Below are positions 23,433 to 36,498 of a stretch of DNA of 64,000 nt, piece by piece. Origin of the DNA: Prinsepia uniflora (lineage: Eukaryota > Streptophyta > Magnoliopsida > Rosales > Rosaceae); contig CM064867.1 in the NCBI GenBank assembly GCA_032719365.1, positions 68,446,136-68,510,135 of the forward strand, written 5' to 3'. The translations under genes were made by a program, and so were the position numbers. The notes under the pieces are model-generated. The model saw nothing but the letters and a program-made list of their open reading frames with translations, was not told where the DNA came from and made no database searches. Position 1 is the first letter of the stretch; each line of letters opens with the position of its first letter.

Positions 23433-23585
23433 CTTCTGCAGTTTTCCTTCATCAACGAACTTTCTTCTAGGTGATTGTATGGTAGAGTTCACAGTTGACC
23501 TTGGTGAGCTATCAGTACTTGTGCTCAGGTTTAGGCCATTTGGCTGAGGAATTCTACACAGAGCTGGTGGAGCAACACTTGACAA
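23433..23585 (-). pseudogene. CDC27b/APC3-like exon fragment (upstream piece)
   Basis: A 153-bp open exon (51 codons) between a TTTGCAG acceptor and an AAG|GTATAG donor. It ends in SPRRKFVDEGKLQK, which matches, from memory, the RRKFVDEGKLRK segment of plant CDC27b/HOBBIT. The Ser/Thr-rich sequence before it fits the linker of that protein. No other exon except the short one at 22785-22850 is seen. Capture by the neighbouring MULE is the simplest explanation. Confidence 0.55.
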
Positions 23586-24013
23586 CTGCAAACAGGGGAA
23601 GTAAGAACAATGGTGATACAACATTTTGCGTGTATTTTGGCTTTTGAAAAATATAAGTTTCTTGTTTTATTTCTGGTGCTCACAAGCAGCATGAAGTGAC
23701 AACGATTCTTATATAATTGAGTGATTATGTCCTAAAGAAGACATTAAGTTTGTTTAGAAGTCGAATCCTAACTTTCAGAGATGTAGGTGTTTTATGCATA
23801 ACGGTAGCCAACAGAGAAGAATTTTCAGAAGTCTGCTTTGAAGTTATCTTTGCTTCAAGGGTTACTGGGAATTTTAAGAAGGAAAATGAGTAATTTAATA
23901 AGGCCTGGTTCACAATGTTCTTATTAGTAGCCATCTTAATTAGGAACCTTAACTGTAGAGAAAGAGGACAATTTTTTACAGTAATAACACAAGGATAATA
24001 GCAGCCAATGCGG

Positions 24014-24241
24014 AAACTGCTTCATTCTATAAAAAGCAGCGAATGCATCACTAACCAAGCCCTCTTCTCCTAGGACTTTTATCAAACAGGTAACGGACTG
24101 CGTAGTCACAAGCCCACCACTCCCTCTCCTCGACATGTCTTTAAGAAAATCCCAAAGGGTTTTCACCCTGTTCCCTTTTGCCAGAACCAGAGCCATCTCC
24201 CTGCTAGTTCGCTCATTGTGGACGAACCCAAAATGGGCTTC
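24014..24241 (-). pseudogene. Pentatricopeptide-repeat gene fragment
   Basis: About 76 codons read as a piece of a plant organelle-type PPR protein, with HFGFVHNERTSREMALVLAK followed by a helix pair ending TCLIKVLGEEGLVSDAFAAF. The wording recalls the At1g77405-like PPR proteins, from memory. The reading frame is open, but homology stops after RMKQF (24014) and does not extend upstream of the EAHFGF start. The signal peptide and remaining repeats are missing, so this is a fragment. It shares the strand of the CDC27b-like pieces and the MULE. Confidence 0.6.
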
Positions 24242-26506
24242 GGTTGGCGTCCGGTTTCGCCTTCGCTTCCTGAACCGTCGCGCTCCTTTTCCCTCCATCC
24301 TCCACTACCCTCGCACCCTTACCCCCTCCGACACCCAGAGGTAAATAATTACAACCCCATACATTTGATTGCTCCAGTACTCTCGCATCCCTCACTACCC
24401 TTCTGGACGATGAGTTGCTAAACATAGGTAATTATACCTATGACAAGTATTATGATGTAGGTAGATTATACAATGAACTTTCCAAAAATACTAGAAACGT
24501 ACGAAATATGTCTAATGTTAAATTATCTACACACAAATAAAATAACAAAATTCAATAAACTAAATAAAATACCTGTAATTCTATAGCAGATGAATAGAAT
24601 CTGAAATATGTCTAATGTTAAATTACCTACACACAAATAAAATAACAAAATTCAATAAACTAAATAAAATACCGGTAATTCTATAGAAGATGAATAGAAT
24701 CTGAGAATATTGGTGGATACAAATGATTAGTTAATAGATAATGCAATCCAAAATAAAATTATCTTATCACAATAATTTTATAAAGTCAAATTTTAAATAT
24801 TAATATTTAAATTTAAAAAATTTCTTATCCACATCTTAAAAAGGGTATAAATGGTATTTAAATATCTTTAAAAAATTAAAAAAAAAGAAAATACAGTAAA
24901 AATCTTAATAATATGATAAATGGACCAATTTATATATTAAGTGGATCATTTTACATGTCATACTTTAAAAATGGACTAATTTATAATTAATTCTAAATTA
25001 AACTAGTGCTCAAACTATTATATTACCATTAATGGCTCTTTTCATTTACATTTGAGAAGTCTTATAGAGTTGATCCTTGTTGATAACAAGAATGTTGCAT
25101 ATTTGTTGAAGAGTAACGAATCCACCAACTTACTCACCATCTTTCTTCATTTAGAGTAAAATAGCTTATATTATTAGGAATTTCAACCTAGTCGAAGGTA
25201 ACCAATCCACCTCCCAAAATTATAACAGACATGATAAAAGGGAAAAAGAACCATTTAATGATCCTATGACTTCAACATCCAACAAAAAAAAAAAAAAACC
25301 TAAGTTTGGGCCCCTCAATCCTCCATAGTCAAAGAACATGTTCGATTAAATGGCTTGAATTATAGCATGAAACTGAAGCTCACATGTAAGGGGGTCTAAA
25401 GCTAAAAGACTACCAACTGGCTTGCAATTGCAAGTCCATTTCCTCCACCAAACATTTGTTAACATTCTTATGGAAAGCCAGAAACCTTTCGCTATCTCAA
25501 GTCACTTACCGAAGTTCTTGGTTCTTAATGCCATACCTTGCTGAAGGCGATTGGCATCACCAGAGAATCAATGGAGGTTTTGAGATACTTGTCTGGCACA
25601 GGACCATTCGGTCCCAAGTGTAAATAAGCCGTGCCAGACATATTTGGCACGGCCAAATGCACTAATAGTAGCAAAGCATTACATGCATTATAGATCAACC
25701 AAATGTTATGAATTCAGCTTACCAAAAGGAAAAGTTAGAAGCATACAACAGAAAGTATAACCAAATCCAGCCATTATTACAAGGTTACAGTAAATAAATT
25801 TGGTTCGGAGGGGCATGGCCAATCACCGAACTGGGTTCAATAATGTAATCTGCGGTAGAACAATCTGGCGATGCAGATAAAGTGAGATGTAATATCTAAT
25901 GACAGCCAAGGAAATATGGTCTGTGCGGATTTCATCTTTCCCTGCTGCTGCAATTTCCTGACATAGTAAACTCACAAAGTAAGAAAATCAACAACAATAT
26001 CGATAGAGTTATTGATCATTTGATCGAAAGCAATATCTAAAGTGTTCTTGATCATTTGATCGAAAGCAATATCTAAGGTGTTTGATGTACCTTTTTGGGA
26101 ACTAGTTATACATGTAGCTGCGCTTCTCCCCTAAGAAATACGGATTTTCTTCCAGTAGCATTGAAGCTTTCTATTATTGTACATCTTATCAAAATTACTC
26201 TTCAATAAAATTGCCAACAATCTATTTGCAGGAGATATGCATGCCTTTCTAGTTTCTACTATTGTTTTTAATAAAAGAAAAAAAAAAACTGGAAGCTAAT
26301 CGGTGATGAATCATGAATACACAGTAAATATGAAATGCTAACATCTGGTTTCGAAGTGAATGTGGAAATCATGAAAATATTATTTGACCAAAAACTTATG
26401 AAAATATAAATTCTGGCACTTAGCAATCAACCGCAACTACAGCACAACACTCCAAACTCCGGAAAAAGATTTCGCTTTCAAATAATAATGAACGCTGACC
26501 TTTGAC
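24242..26506. other. Intergenic DNA between the PPR fragment and the FDM gene
   Basis: AT-rich sequence with a 100-bp tandem pair (24503-24702), low-complexity DNA (24700-25000) and a near-duplicate of about 34 bp around GATCATTTGATCGAAAGCAA (26009-26081). The right end must hold the 3'UTR of the FDM gene. No other gene is visible, and the expected MULE terminal repeat could not be found. Confidence 0.5.
24503..24702. repeat. Two tandem copies of a 100-bp unit
   Basis: Both copies begin GAAATATGTCTAATGTTAAA and differ at only a few bases. No coding content. Confidence 0.8.
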
Positions 26507-29500
26507 TCAATTTCTCTTACGCTTGAGTGTCTTAATAGTCTTTAAGACAAAACTGATAACCTCCTTCAATGTGGCTTTCCTTCCTTCTTTGAAGTTCCAA
26601 AGTTCCGAGATAACATACCTCCCACTTGGATTATACTCATTAAGTTCCTTCAAGGCTGTAACGACACATTCGTGTATTTCATTGCCCCACTCCCCCTTCA
26701 GTTTTTGCAGCTTCTCGTCCTCCTCATTAATTATTTCCTGCAGCATGTGGCATCGCAGAAAGTTAATCACCTTATTTAGCCGAAATTTCACCCAACCCTC
26801 TGACATGGAGTGGATCCCCCATAATATGAGTTAACACAAAAGTTGTAAGAGTTGAGCTATGCAAAATTTTTGAAGACAAAAAGATTAAAAAAATTAAGGT
26901 AACTCAGATTCATGCCCCAGGTAAGAAATAAAATATATGCAGTGTCCATGTGAATTACCACAAGTAAATACGACAAACATAGGATAACTCGTGCCAAACA
27001 CTGCCTACCTATAATTAGAATCACAACCCCCAAACCGTTCAATGTGTTAAACTCTTCTTAACAGATAGGGAAATGAGTGACAACGAAAGATATTGCATTT
27101 AACCCACAGGTATTACCTTACTATATCCTGTTGAGAATCCCTTGAAGTGATAGTCTGAGTATTAATATAAACCAGCTAAACCAACCAATGTTTCTTGCAT
27201 TTTCCAAAGAATCTCAAAAGCAGGAACGACCAACAAAGAAAACTGAAGTCACCTAGTTCCTGACCAATTCTAATTTATGCTTTAGAATCAGAAAATGAAA
27301 AAAGTAAAGCATCAGAAACAGTTGAAAAAGAAAAGATATATACACTAGAATTAATGATTCTAGATAAGATATTTAACGATATACATTGCATGTTGTATTT
27401 GCGCATATGCACTAGTATCATTGGCAAGTAAATGAGTTCAAAATTCAACAATTTGACAATACCTGAACATGCTCATCTACTGTTATAATCCTGAAAGGAT
27501 GCCAATCTGGATTTGTCAGGTTATCCTGCCACAATGAGCATAAAGTGGAGGCCTGTACTTGTGCTTCCTCATGAGAGAATCGTTGCTTGCATGTGTTGAA
27601 GAAGGGCTTCTGATCAAGATCACCCATTCTCTTTATCCCAATATTAGATCGACCACTCAGCATTTCATTCAAACCCTAAAGAAAAAGTAAGAGCTTTCAT
27701 GACTAGATAATGAAAATATATGATAAATATAATGATTATAGAAACTAGTAATTACTAAATAAGTATTTTTCGTTCTTTTGCTTTTGTGATAAGACAAAGG
27801 AAACACGTTTTCATTTTCATAAGCATGAACCTATACAGAGGAATAGGCGTACAAATGTCTGTGACTTAATGCACATATCTAAGTCTATATTTTTTCCCAA
27901 ATCTTGGGTGGCAAAGATTATGCCAAACAAAAAACATGTGCTTGTAGGTGATTGCTAAAGCAGTATTTATCATAAATATCTAAATTTCAGCTCATTACGC
28001 AAAAGCACTTCGGCCAATATTTTCTTCCTTCAATGATCTAACTTCCATTTCCTTAGAAGGAAATTTCATGTAGCAATGATATTCATAACAAGTCAGTATT
28101 TAACATTAGAAAGTAGGGGTAACTAACAGTCGTGTTGGCTCTTGTATGACTTAAACGACAGGTTCAACAGACAGACATCTATCAAATTTTGTGGCACCAA
28201 GATAAAGGATATATTTTCTTATAGAATATCTACAGTACATGTTTATATATGTGTATAGTGTTAAATATATGTATACATAAACAGATATGTACATAGAGGA
28301 GAAGAAAGAGATGGCTAAGTAAATCTATTAATCAATAAAGTCCCAAAATATAAAAAAAGGAAATACAAACCGCTATTAATTCTTTGCGAGCTTCTTGTAA
28401 TTCATCATTGCTTTGGCGCTCTTTGGTGATTAAAGTTTGATTTAGAGATTCTAAATCATCAAGCTCATCAACTTTTTCCCCCAATTCATCTTCCATATCT
28501 TTTATCTTTGATTGAACTGCATCATCATCTTGATCCCCAAGATGCTTCATCACCTCTAATTTCCCTTTTAATTCTTCAATCTCCATTTCCAACTTCTGTT
28601 TAGCATCCAACTGCTTTTCTAACTCAAGTATTTTGTTTAAGGCATCCTCTTTTTCCCTCTGAAATGTAAAGACTCCTAGTCGGTGAAAACCAGGGAAAAG
28701 ATAAATATAGTAAGAAATTTTACAGTTATTAGCTTGACACTAACTAGCACACCTTTTGCTCTTCAACTAGCCTCAAAACACTCTCATCAGCCTTTTTCTG
28801 CTCCTCGGACGCCAATTGAAGTGAATTATTTCTTTCATCATTCTGGAGGCAGAAACAATATTAGCACCCAGAACACTTAAACCAAGCAACAAATTGGCTT
28901 GCTGTCATGCAGATTTTTATTGGTTTTTTTCTATTAAGGCAACAAGCTATATATACATGCCTGTGTTTCATTCAGAAGGACACGTCTAATGAATATTATA
29001 TCTTATTTGAATACAAGGATTTTAGTGAATATTATAAACAAACGGGATACAGAAACCCCCATAAAATAAAAGATAAAATGAAACAGAAAACGAAATTATT
29101 TTGTTGCATTCCAGAAGTTAAATGAAAACAACTGATCCTATTGATAAAAGATACAGGACTCTCCTACTATTTGACTTTCAATGCATAAAATTAGCCCCTT
29201 ATATTGAGGTCTTAAATTCTTTGTCTCTCAATAACTACATAACCAGGTAGACTTACAACTTATAAAGAAAGGAAATGATTCTACACCTGATTAAAAATTC
29301 ATACAGTCTGGTCCTTTTTATAGAGGTCTAGAAATCTGCCAGACTTCCTACAAGTGCATAGGAAACTGCGTAGACCCTCTCGACAGATTAAATTGTACTT
29401 GGGACCCTTAAAATGATTTAGTAATTAAAAAAGCGTTTACTGATTTATATAATTTAACAATTTAAATTCCATAAATATCTACAGATGATTAACTAGTTTA

Positions 29501-30960
29501 AAATTAAACTCAATCTAGATTCTAGACTGAATTTGATCATATTCACAGCTGTTTGGCCAACTATTATGATATCAAAAGAAATTGCAACATAAGGACTGCT
29601 AGAAACATTGAGATTGAATGGTTAGAATCTTCAAATTTTAAAAAAAGAATGGAACAAATGTGACATATCTTACCTTCTTCTTATCCTCATCAAGTTTTTG
29701 CCTCTCACGCTCGGTCAGTGCTTCGCGCTTGTTTAATTCTTTGCTCCAGGTATCAAGTTTCCTTTTCTTGGACTCCAACTCATAATTCAGTTTCTCTTGT
29801 TCCTCTAATATTTTCGAAATACTATTTCGGGCAGTTTGCTGCATCTTTCTTGTTTCTGATAAACACAAAACCATATACTTAATGAACAGTAACAGATGTC
29901 CAATCATATGTAGATAAGAAAAATCACCATCAATGCATAGGAACACTCAAACAAGATGATATGCCCATAAACATGAAGCGAGTAAAGAAGAACAAAGAGA
30001 ATATGCCCATAAACACAAAGCGAGTAAGCAAACTCAGAAAGGGTATATGAACAAACCTTGAACAAAGTCATTGTGCAGCCTGTCTTTTTCATCTAGCATC
30101 CTACTTAAAGACATCGTTTTTTCATTGTATGTGTACCTTAGTTCATCCAAATTTTCATTGGTCATATCAATTTTATTGGCAAGGGTTGCCACAACATTAT
30201 TTCTGTTTTGAGCTGCTTCCTGGACAATGTCAGATACTGTTCTTAGCTTTCCTTTCTTGCGAAGGAACTCCCCTATCGGCCCTTGGGAATCATAATCATC
30301 AGCACGTGCACACCACCCATAAATATTTAAGCCGGGCTGTTCTTTTCGTGTATTCCAGTCCATTTTGCTGTGACAGTCAGTTTCGAACATTTTCTCAAAA
30401 TCCGTAGCATTCCCAAAACCATTCCAATCTGCACTAAAGCACACTACAGCACATGCTGCTAGCTGCTCCTCTTTATTCGAGAAGGTATGAACATCTGAAG
30501 GTTTATACTTAGCAAACTTTCCCAACCAGTATCCAGAATCAAGTAAATCTTTACCATCCTTTGGCTTGCTCACTATGTTTACAACAATTCCAGTCCAAGG
30601 CCACACATATAGATCTTCTTGCTTCTCTTCTTGAGCAACAGGTGCGAGCAAAGTTGGACGCTTTGCTGGTTCTGCTTCGCTGGCTAGGTCAGTATCCAAA
30701 TAGATGGCCAAAGCAAGGTGGTTTCCCCTCTGTTTTGCACTTCTGTTAGAAGAACCTTTAGCCACCCCTGAAGCATGTTGGAAAAGATCCTTAAACTTGT
30801 AATCCTGTTTCTTCTTCCCAGCACAAAAGGGGCATCTAAGAGTGCCATTAGGACCCTTTACTTTATACTTTCCCTCCCTTAACTGCTTTAATGGTTTGTC
30901 TTTGTAGTCATTGATCTCAGACTCACTAATATCCGATTCTTCGTCAGAGCTGTACTCCAT
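26507..30960 (-). CDS. FDM/IDN2-family protein (zf-XS, XS, coiled coil, XH), RNA-directed DNA methylation
   Basis: The only intact gene seen. Six coding exons: 30960-30057, 29855-29674, 28842-28753, 28658-28371, 27675-27463 and 26737-26507. All introns are GT-AG, total 1908 bp, 635 residues, close to Arabidopsis FDM1. A zf-XS finger occupies about 43-90 (CPFC…H…HLALAIYL), the XS domain about 117-228 (YVWPWTGIVVNI, GYWLGKFAKYKP), a long coiled coil about 245-490, and the XH domain about 500-635 (GIKRMGDLDQKPFF, WHPFRI, NEYNPSGRY, ELWNFKEGRKATLKEVI). Family members bind double-stranded RNA through XS and dimerise through XH to guide DRM2-dependent methylation. Start chosen at the ATG directly after a TACAG acceptor. 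IDN2 itself versus an FDM1-5 paralogue cannot be decided here. Confidence 0.93.
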
Positions 30961-31678
30961 CTGTACCATGTACAGGCATTACAAATCATTTTATGGAAAC
31001 TGAGAAAGTTGTAAGATGGCAGTTTAATGGCCATTACAGCATGGGTTTGCAAAAAGAAAAAATTTCAACAGACATTCAAAATTCTTTAAGCCTATTTACA
31101 AATGAATACAAAACTCCAAGAACCAGAACGATATATGTGCAAAATTACTCATGAATAAAACGGTTTCTGATATGCAGAACCAGGTTTCGGTAAATTCAAG
31201 GGCTACATTTCACATTGAATTCATTTTCCATATACTTTTCAATCACCAAAACTACATTTCAAATGTGAAAAAGATGATTACAATTTCCCAAACAAGAACC
31301 AGAACATTGTGAGTGCAAATCACTCATGAATTAAAAAGTGCCCAAAAATTATACTTCTCCATCATAGAAACTACATTTTAAAATTGCAATAAAACACATG
31401 TTTCCCAAAACAATTCTTTAACCACAAAATTGAAGCTGAATTCAACATGCGGATAGCACTGGCAGTGGCACATATGACCAACATGAGCTTCAATCTTCAC
31501 GCTGAATACACTTTCTTACTTACAGAAATAGCATTTCAGAATTCCAAATGAAATTACCGCTTCCCAAACAAAAACCACAAATTTGAAAGCCAAACTCAAC
31601 ATGAACAGAGCCTAGAATCAACATTATCAAGCGCATTTTGATCTACCATGCAGATTGCTGTGAGAGAAAGAAACTTAC
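30961..31678 (-). other. 5'UTR intron of the FDM-family gene
   Basis: A GTAAGTTTC donor at 31678 and a TACAG acceptor at 30962-30961 lie directly before the start codon. The 718-bp interval has no coding potential in frame with the gene and is A/T-rich, as plant introns are. Confidence 0.65.
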
Positions 31679-31809
31679 ACTAGAGAGTGACAGTCAAGGC
31701 GGTCAATGAGTTTCTCGACCTCTTCGTCGTCGTCTTCTTCGGTGCAAGAGACACGGTCAGCACAGCAGCACTCAAAGAGAGGCGAGCTTCAATAATGTAT
31801 GTTTTAATA
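31679..31809 (-). promoter_or_regulatory. First (untranslated) exon and core promoter of the FDM-family gene
   Basis: On the minus strand a TATA-like TATTAAAA (31809-31802) precedes a segment of about 100 bp that ends at the GTAAGT donor. The transcription start is probably near 31775. The exon carries GAAGAAGACGACGACGAAGA purine repeats, common in plant leaders. Confidence 0.45.
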
Positions 31810-32225
31810 CCCAACGAGTGTGGATCGCGTGAGCTGAGTTCTGTAAAAGTATGACAGGTGTCCATAGATGATTGGTAATAACCTGGTAGAAAATTTTATT
31901 TTCTTTGAAAACTTTGTCGTTATAATTAAAATTTCTGAATTTTATATCATCAGAACATAATAATAATAATAATACTACAAGTATAATTTATTTTTCCATT
32001 TTTTTGTATCTCACCACATATGTCGTCTAATATGGTATTCCATGTCATCATTTTAATTACATATCTTAAAATTAAAATTAAATATTAAAAAATAAATTAA
32101 AATACAAAATGAATAAAATATCAATAAGATCAATCTTCTCCTTCTAAAAAAACTTAAACCCTAAAAATTTCATAACATCAAATCATCTCTTTTCTAGAAA
32201 ATCATAAACCCTAAGAATATATTCA
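31810..32225. other. AT-rich upstream region of the FDM-family gene
   Basis: About 400 bp of AT-rich DNA between the FDM promoter and the truncated LINE. No open frame or repeat was recognised. It may hold upstream promoter elements. Confidence 0.4.
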
Positions 32226-32517
32226 ATTTTCCCCTCCAACTTTCAGGAAATCACACATTGCATTGCACCTAAGGTTTCAGATTCTGATAATGTTGACTTG
32301 ATTCGACCGGTCACACATGAGAAGGTTCGGTTAGCAATTTTGCAAATCCATCCCACAGAGTCCCTGGGCCCCAATGGATTTACAACGATTTTCTTCCACA
32401 AGCACTGGGGTTTGATTGGAAACAAGGTAATTCATGTTGTCTCACATTTCTTTCAGTCTTGACGTATGCTAAGGAAGTTTAATTTCACGTACTTGGTTTT
32501 AATTCCTAAGGCTATTA
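32226..32517 (+). pseudogene. L1-type LINE, ORF2 piece 1 (start of RT region)
   Basis: The plus strand translates to the linker and first part of a plant L1-type reverse transcriptase: CIAPKVSDSDNVDLIRPVTH, then ILQIHPTESLGPNGFTTIFF and VLIPKA. There is one in-frame TGA after SHFFQS. The endonuclease domain is missing, so the copy is 5'-truncated near 32226. The frame continues at 35435 once S4 and its duplication are removed. Confidence 0.8.
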
Positions 32518-35429
32518 TGTCAGGGCCCACCCCTAATCCCCCAGGATTAGGGACTAAACCCTGCTCCCGTGTGACTTACGCATGACACGAATGCCAGACT
32601 GACGTCTAACCTCCATATGACACGTAAGTCGGACCAGGGATTCTCGAATCCAGCCATCCGAACTACTGTGGATCGCGGGTGTGATGTCTCCATCTCTCTC
32701 GACCAACAGCCCGCACCGCAAACAAACTGGAGGGTATCGAAAACACGAAAAGACTGTGAGTGGACAAAAATAAAGTATAAGTTCAAAAACATTTCATAAA
32801 ACAATGATATTTATACCCTCCGTTTCAAAAACCAATGCATGCATATCAAATTCATGTCATAAAACCATTCAATATTCCGGTTAAACAAATCATATAAGAA
32901 AAACCGAACACAAGTTCCTTTTTCCAAATCCTGGGCCTCAGCCCAAAACCACCGTAAAACCATGATTGAAAACCATACCACATTTTCGTTCATCGAACCT
33001 GCTGGATCTATCCGAGTCTTTAAACTCCCGAGTCTTTAAACTCAATCCAGGCCTCAATATAATCCGAGTCTTTAAACTCAACAGGTCTACGGGGGAAATA
33101 TCAATATCCGAGTCCTTAAACTCAATCCGGGTCTTTAAACCCAATCCGGGCCTGTCCCCCATCAATCATATCCGGGTCTTTAAACCCAATAACCAGATCC
33201 AGCAAATCCAATCTAAACCATTTGAAAACCTTTTTCCATTTCCGAATCCGAATCCGCAATCTCATCAGGATCCCGAATCCAAACTCAGAACTCATATCCA
33301 CCTCCTTTCCGGATCCGAGTCCGCAACCACCATTCCATAAGCCGGCATCCGGAATAATCATTCTGAACCCAAACCCGGAAATCCACTTTCAAGTTCTCAA
33401 CCGAATCCAGAATCGTCATCCTGGAATCCGATTCCAAAACCCGAAAACACGTTTCTCAAAACCACTTTTCTGAACTGGGCTTCAAGCCCGAAAACACTTT
33501 CCAAATTCCTTTTACTTTCTTTGAACTCAAATCGGATTTCAAATCCCGAAATCAAATCATTTAAAACCAGGTTCAAATCACAATATCCAACAACTTATCG
33601 TAAAACATGAATTTTCGTAATTTCCTTGAAAAACGTGCAAAAATCATAAACCATCACAATCATAAATCAAATCATAGAATCAAGTATAGAAAACATATAA
33701 AAACATATATGCATGCATCAAGAGTTAGAAAGCAAAGTCCACTCACAGACCATTTCGACGTCGCCTCGACACGCGCGCACTTACGCCGTCCCCGGCCATT
33801 CCGCTATCCTCGGCTTTCCCGAACCTGTCCAAAGCCCATAACGAGGTTACTAACTACTTCAAAAAAGTCCTACACAAGTCCCAAAATTTTCCCGAACTTC
33901 TAAGCGTACTTTAAACGGAATCCTAAACCTTCGATCCCGCAGAACTAACCCGAAACAATGTCTGATCATCCCGAAACTTGTCCCAAAAGATTCATTACAA
34001 CGATTAGATTAAAAACCTAGTTGGAAGTTTCCCCAGAAACCACCGCACGCGCCCTCACGCGCCGCCCAAAGGGGCTGCGCGTGGGCTTCACGCGCCTGAA
34101 CAGTGGGGTACTGTTCATCATCTTCCTCAGCCGTGGCCGGTCTGAACCGGCGTAGGCCGTTCTTTGCCATTCCTCCACCATTTTCATCCCTTTTCATTCC
34201 TTTAGCTTTGTCCTGGCCTAATTAATTGATTCCACTAATCCATTCGTCAAATCACGGCCCCAATCTCTTCGTCCAAGCTTCGAAGAAAACTCAGAAAATC
34301 TGAGTTTCTGTCTCCGGCCACCCACGGCCACCATGAAGCTCCAGGTTACCCCCTAAGGTCCTTCTAACCTTCTTAGAACTATTATAAACCTTAGGACACC
34401 TCGACAATCACCCAAACCTCACGACTTTCGAATTTAACAAAACGGGAAAAACAAGGGACAGAGAATACTTACCCCTGCTCCGGTCTCCACCGTGATCGCC
34501 GCCGTGTCCTACTGAGTCCACACGACTCCTTTCGAGTCCCTGAACACCACCATGTCTCCAATTTTATGGTTTGATCGTCTGGGGTGCACAACCGTGCACA
34601 GTGTCCCTGCCCTGTTCTCTGGTTTCCAGTCACGACACACATACACCCACCGTCCAAAACCTCACCGTACTATTCTTTCACACTCACCAAACACTTCTTC
34701 GATCACTCACTCAAGCTTCAAGCCCTCACACACTGAGAATCGATCAGAAAGCCTCACGATTTCCCTCTCCCTGTTTCTGTTCTTCGAACAATTGCACGGT
34801 TCAAAATCGTGCATTTTGTAGCCGTGCCTATCCAAACTGACTAGAACCCTCTAGGAAGTCTCCCACGTGTCCAACTCTCCCTGGACAGAAAATAAAATAT
34901 CCAATCACACACTCCCATATGGTCTTATCTGATTGGCCCAATGTGAAAAGACCTAAATGCCCCTAGGTCTAAAATTACCATTTTGCCCTTCAACTTCCTA
35001 GACCCATAACTTTACCGTCCGACGTCCGATGACAGTGTGCCGCTTGTCGTTGTACTCAGGACGTCGAGACCTATCTAACGATCCACGGTCTACGTGAAAA
35101 CCAAGAGTCTAGCAAAAAGTCAACATATTTCCTCTATTTAACCAAAATTACAGTAACACCCTTAACCTTCCGAACACCATAACGTTTTCTCCGATTGTCC
35201 AAATCGAACGTGCCACCTGTCTACGGACTCGTGACGTCCCAAATTACGTCACAGTCATCGGTCAATGCCCAATTGACCGTCCGAACTAAAAGTCAACATT
35301 TTGCCCAAACTAGGGGCAAAATCGTCATTCTGCGCCTAATGTCCAAAGTAACCAACTAACCACCGATTAACTCAGTTAATCCGTCACTAATCACTTCGCT
35401 AATCCCGACTCCTGAGACAGGTCGTTACA
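32518..35429 (-). mobile_element. Solo LTR S4 inside the LINE
   Basis: 2912 bp, TGTCAGGGCC… to …GGTCGTTACA on the plus strand, with near-perfect duplication TATTA/TACTA (32513-32517, 35430-35434). Excision restores the LINE frame (LIPKA|TSPLSMTQF). Intron-like module: donor GTGAGTGGAC at 33746-33737, partner GTCCACTCAC at 32765-32756, acceptor AG at 32728-32727 (1020 nt). The U3 palindrome ATTTTGCCC…GGGCAAAAT is at 35298-35322. Confidence 0.88.
33014..33187 (-). repeat. GAGT/ACTC and GGGT/ACCC palindrome array in S4
   Basis: Same 14-mer family as in S1, S3, S7 and S8, at the equivalent place in the LTR module. Both arm types are present. Confidence 0.8.
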
Positions 35430-35434
35430 TACTA

Positions 35435-36498
35435 GCCCATTGAGTATGACACAATTTCATCATATATCTTTGTGCAATGTCATTTATAAAATTATTGCTA
35501 AGGCATTAACCAATAAATTGAAAGGGTTGATGGTAAAAGTGATTAGTGATTCTCAAACTGCCTTTATCACTGGACGAAAAATTGGGGATAATGTTCTAAT
35601 GGTCCATGAGATGTTACATACCCTAAGGAAGAAGCGGGGCCATGACGGAGATGATATGTTGTTAAAGCTTGATATGTCAAAGGCCTATGATAGAGTGGAG
35701 TGGAATTTCCTCATGGAAGTTATGGCACAGCTGGGCTTTAACTTAGTGTTCTCGTAGTGGATCAAGGAATGCACCTCTACAACTTCTTTCAGTGTTCTTA
35801 TGAATGGAGCTCCTATTGATGTGTTCAAGCCTACTAGGGGTTTGCAACAAGGTGACCCATTTTCTCCTTCCCTTTTTGTTTTGTGTGCTGAAGGTTTATC
35901 AACTCTTATCTGTTGGAAGGCAGAATTTGGGGCACTTCGGGGAATTCCTGTAGCCCCTAGTGTTTTTTTTGTCACCCATCCATTCTTGCAAATGATTCAG
36001 TCCTTTTCTCCAAGGTAACTGTGGATAAGGTAGTTTATTTGAAGGAGATCTTGCAATTGTATGAGTTGAGCTCCAGGCAGAAAATAAATTTTGAGAAAAG
36101 CTATGTGGTGTTCAGTGTCGATTGTCCTCCAATCTTATAAGAACAAATTGTGGTGGAATTGGGAGTTCGGGTGAAGGGGGAGTTTGGAAAATGTTTGGGT
36201 CACCAAGCTGACTATGGGGCCTCAAAGAAGGCCGTTTTTTGAAGATGTTCGCAATCGAGTGGAGGCGAAGGTTCTAGGTTGGTTCGAGCAGTTCCTGTTC
36301 GAGGCACAGAAGGAGGTTATAGTTAAATCCATTGCTCTAGCTCTTTCTAATTATGCCATGTCATGTTTCCAAATTCTGGTCAGAGTTTGTAAGGATATTG
36401 AGCAGATACTGACCCATTATTGGTGGGGTAAGTAGAATTTACAGCGTGGTATGCATTGGGCATCTTGGGACAAGCTCACAGTTCCAAAGGTTATTGGG
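35435..36498 (+). pseudogene. L1-type LINE, ORF2 piece 2 (RT palm and connection)
   Basis: Contains ISLCNVIYKIIAKALTNKLK, the catalytic block KLDMSKAYDRVEW (motif A) and GLQQGDPFSPSLFVLCAEGL (motif B). The third catalytic block reads LANDSVLFSK, so the expected FADD has lost its first Asp (to Asn), and frameshifts and stops (for example the TAG at 35755-35757) break the frame. The thumb and connection region follows (VLGWFEQFLF, ILTHYWWGK, MHWASWDKLTVPK). A dead copy. It continues at 60411. Confidence 0.88.
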
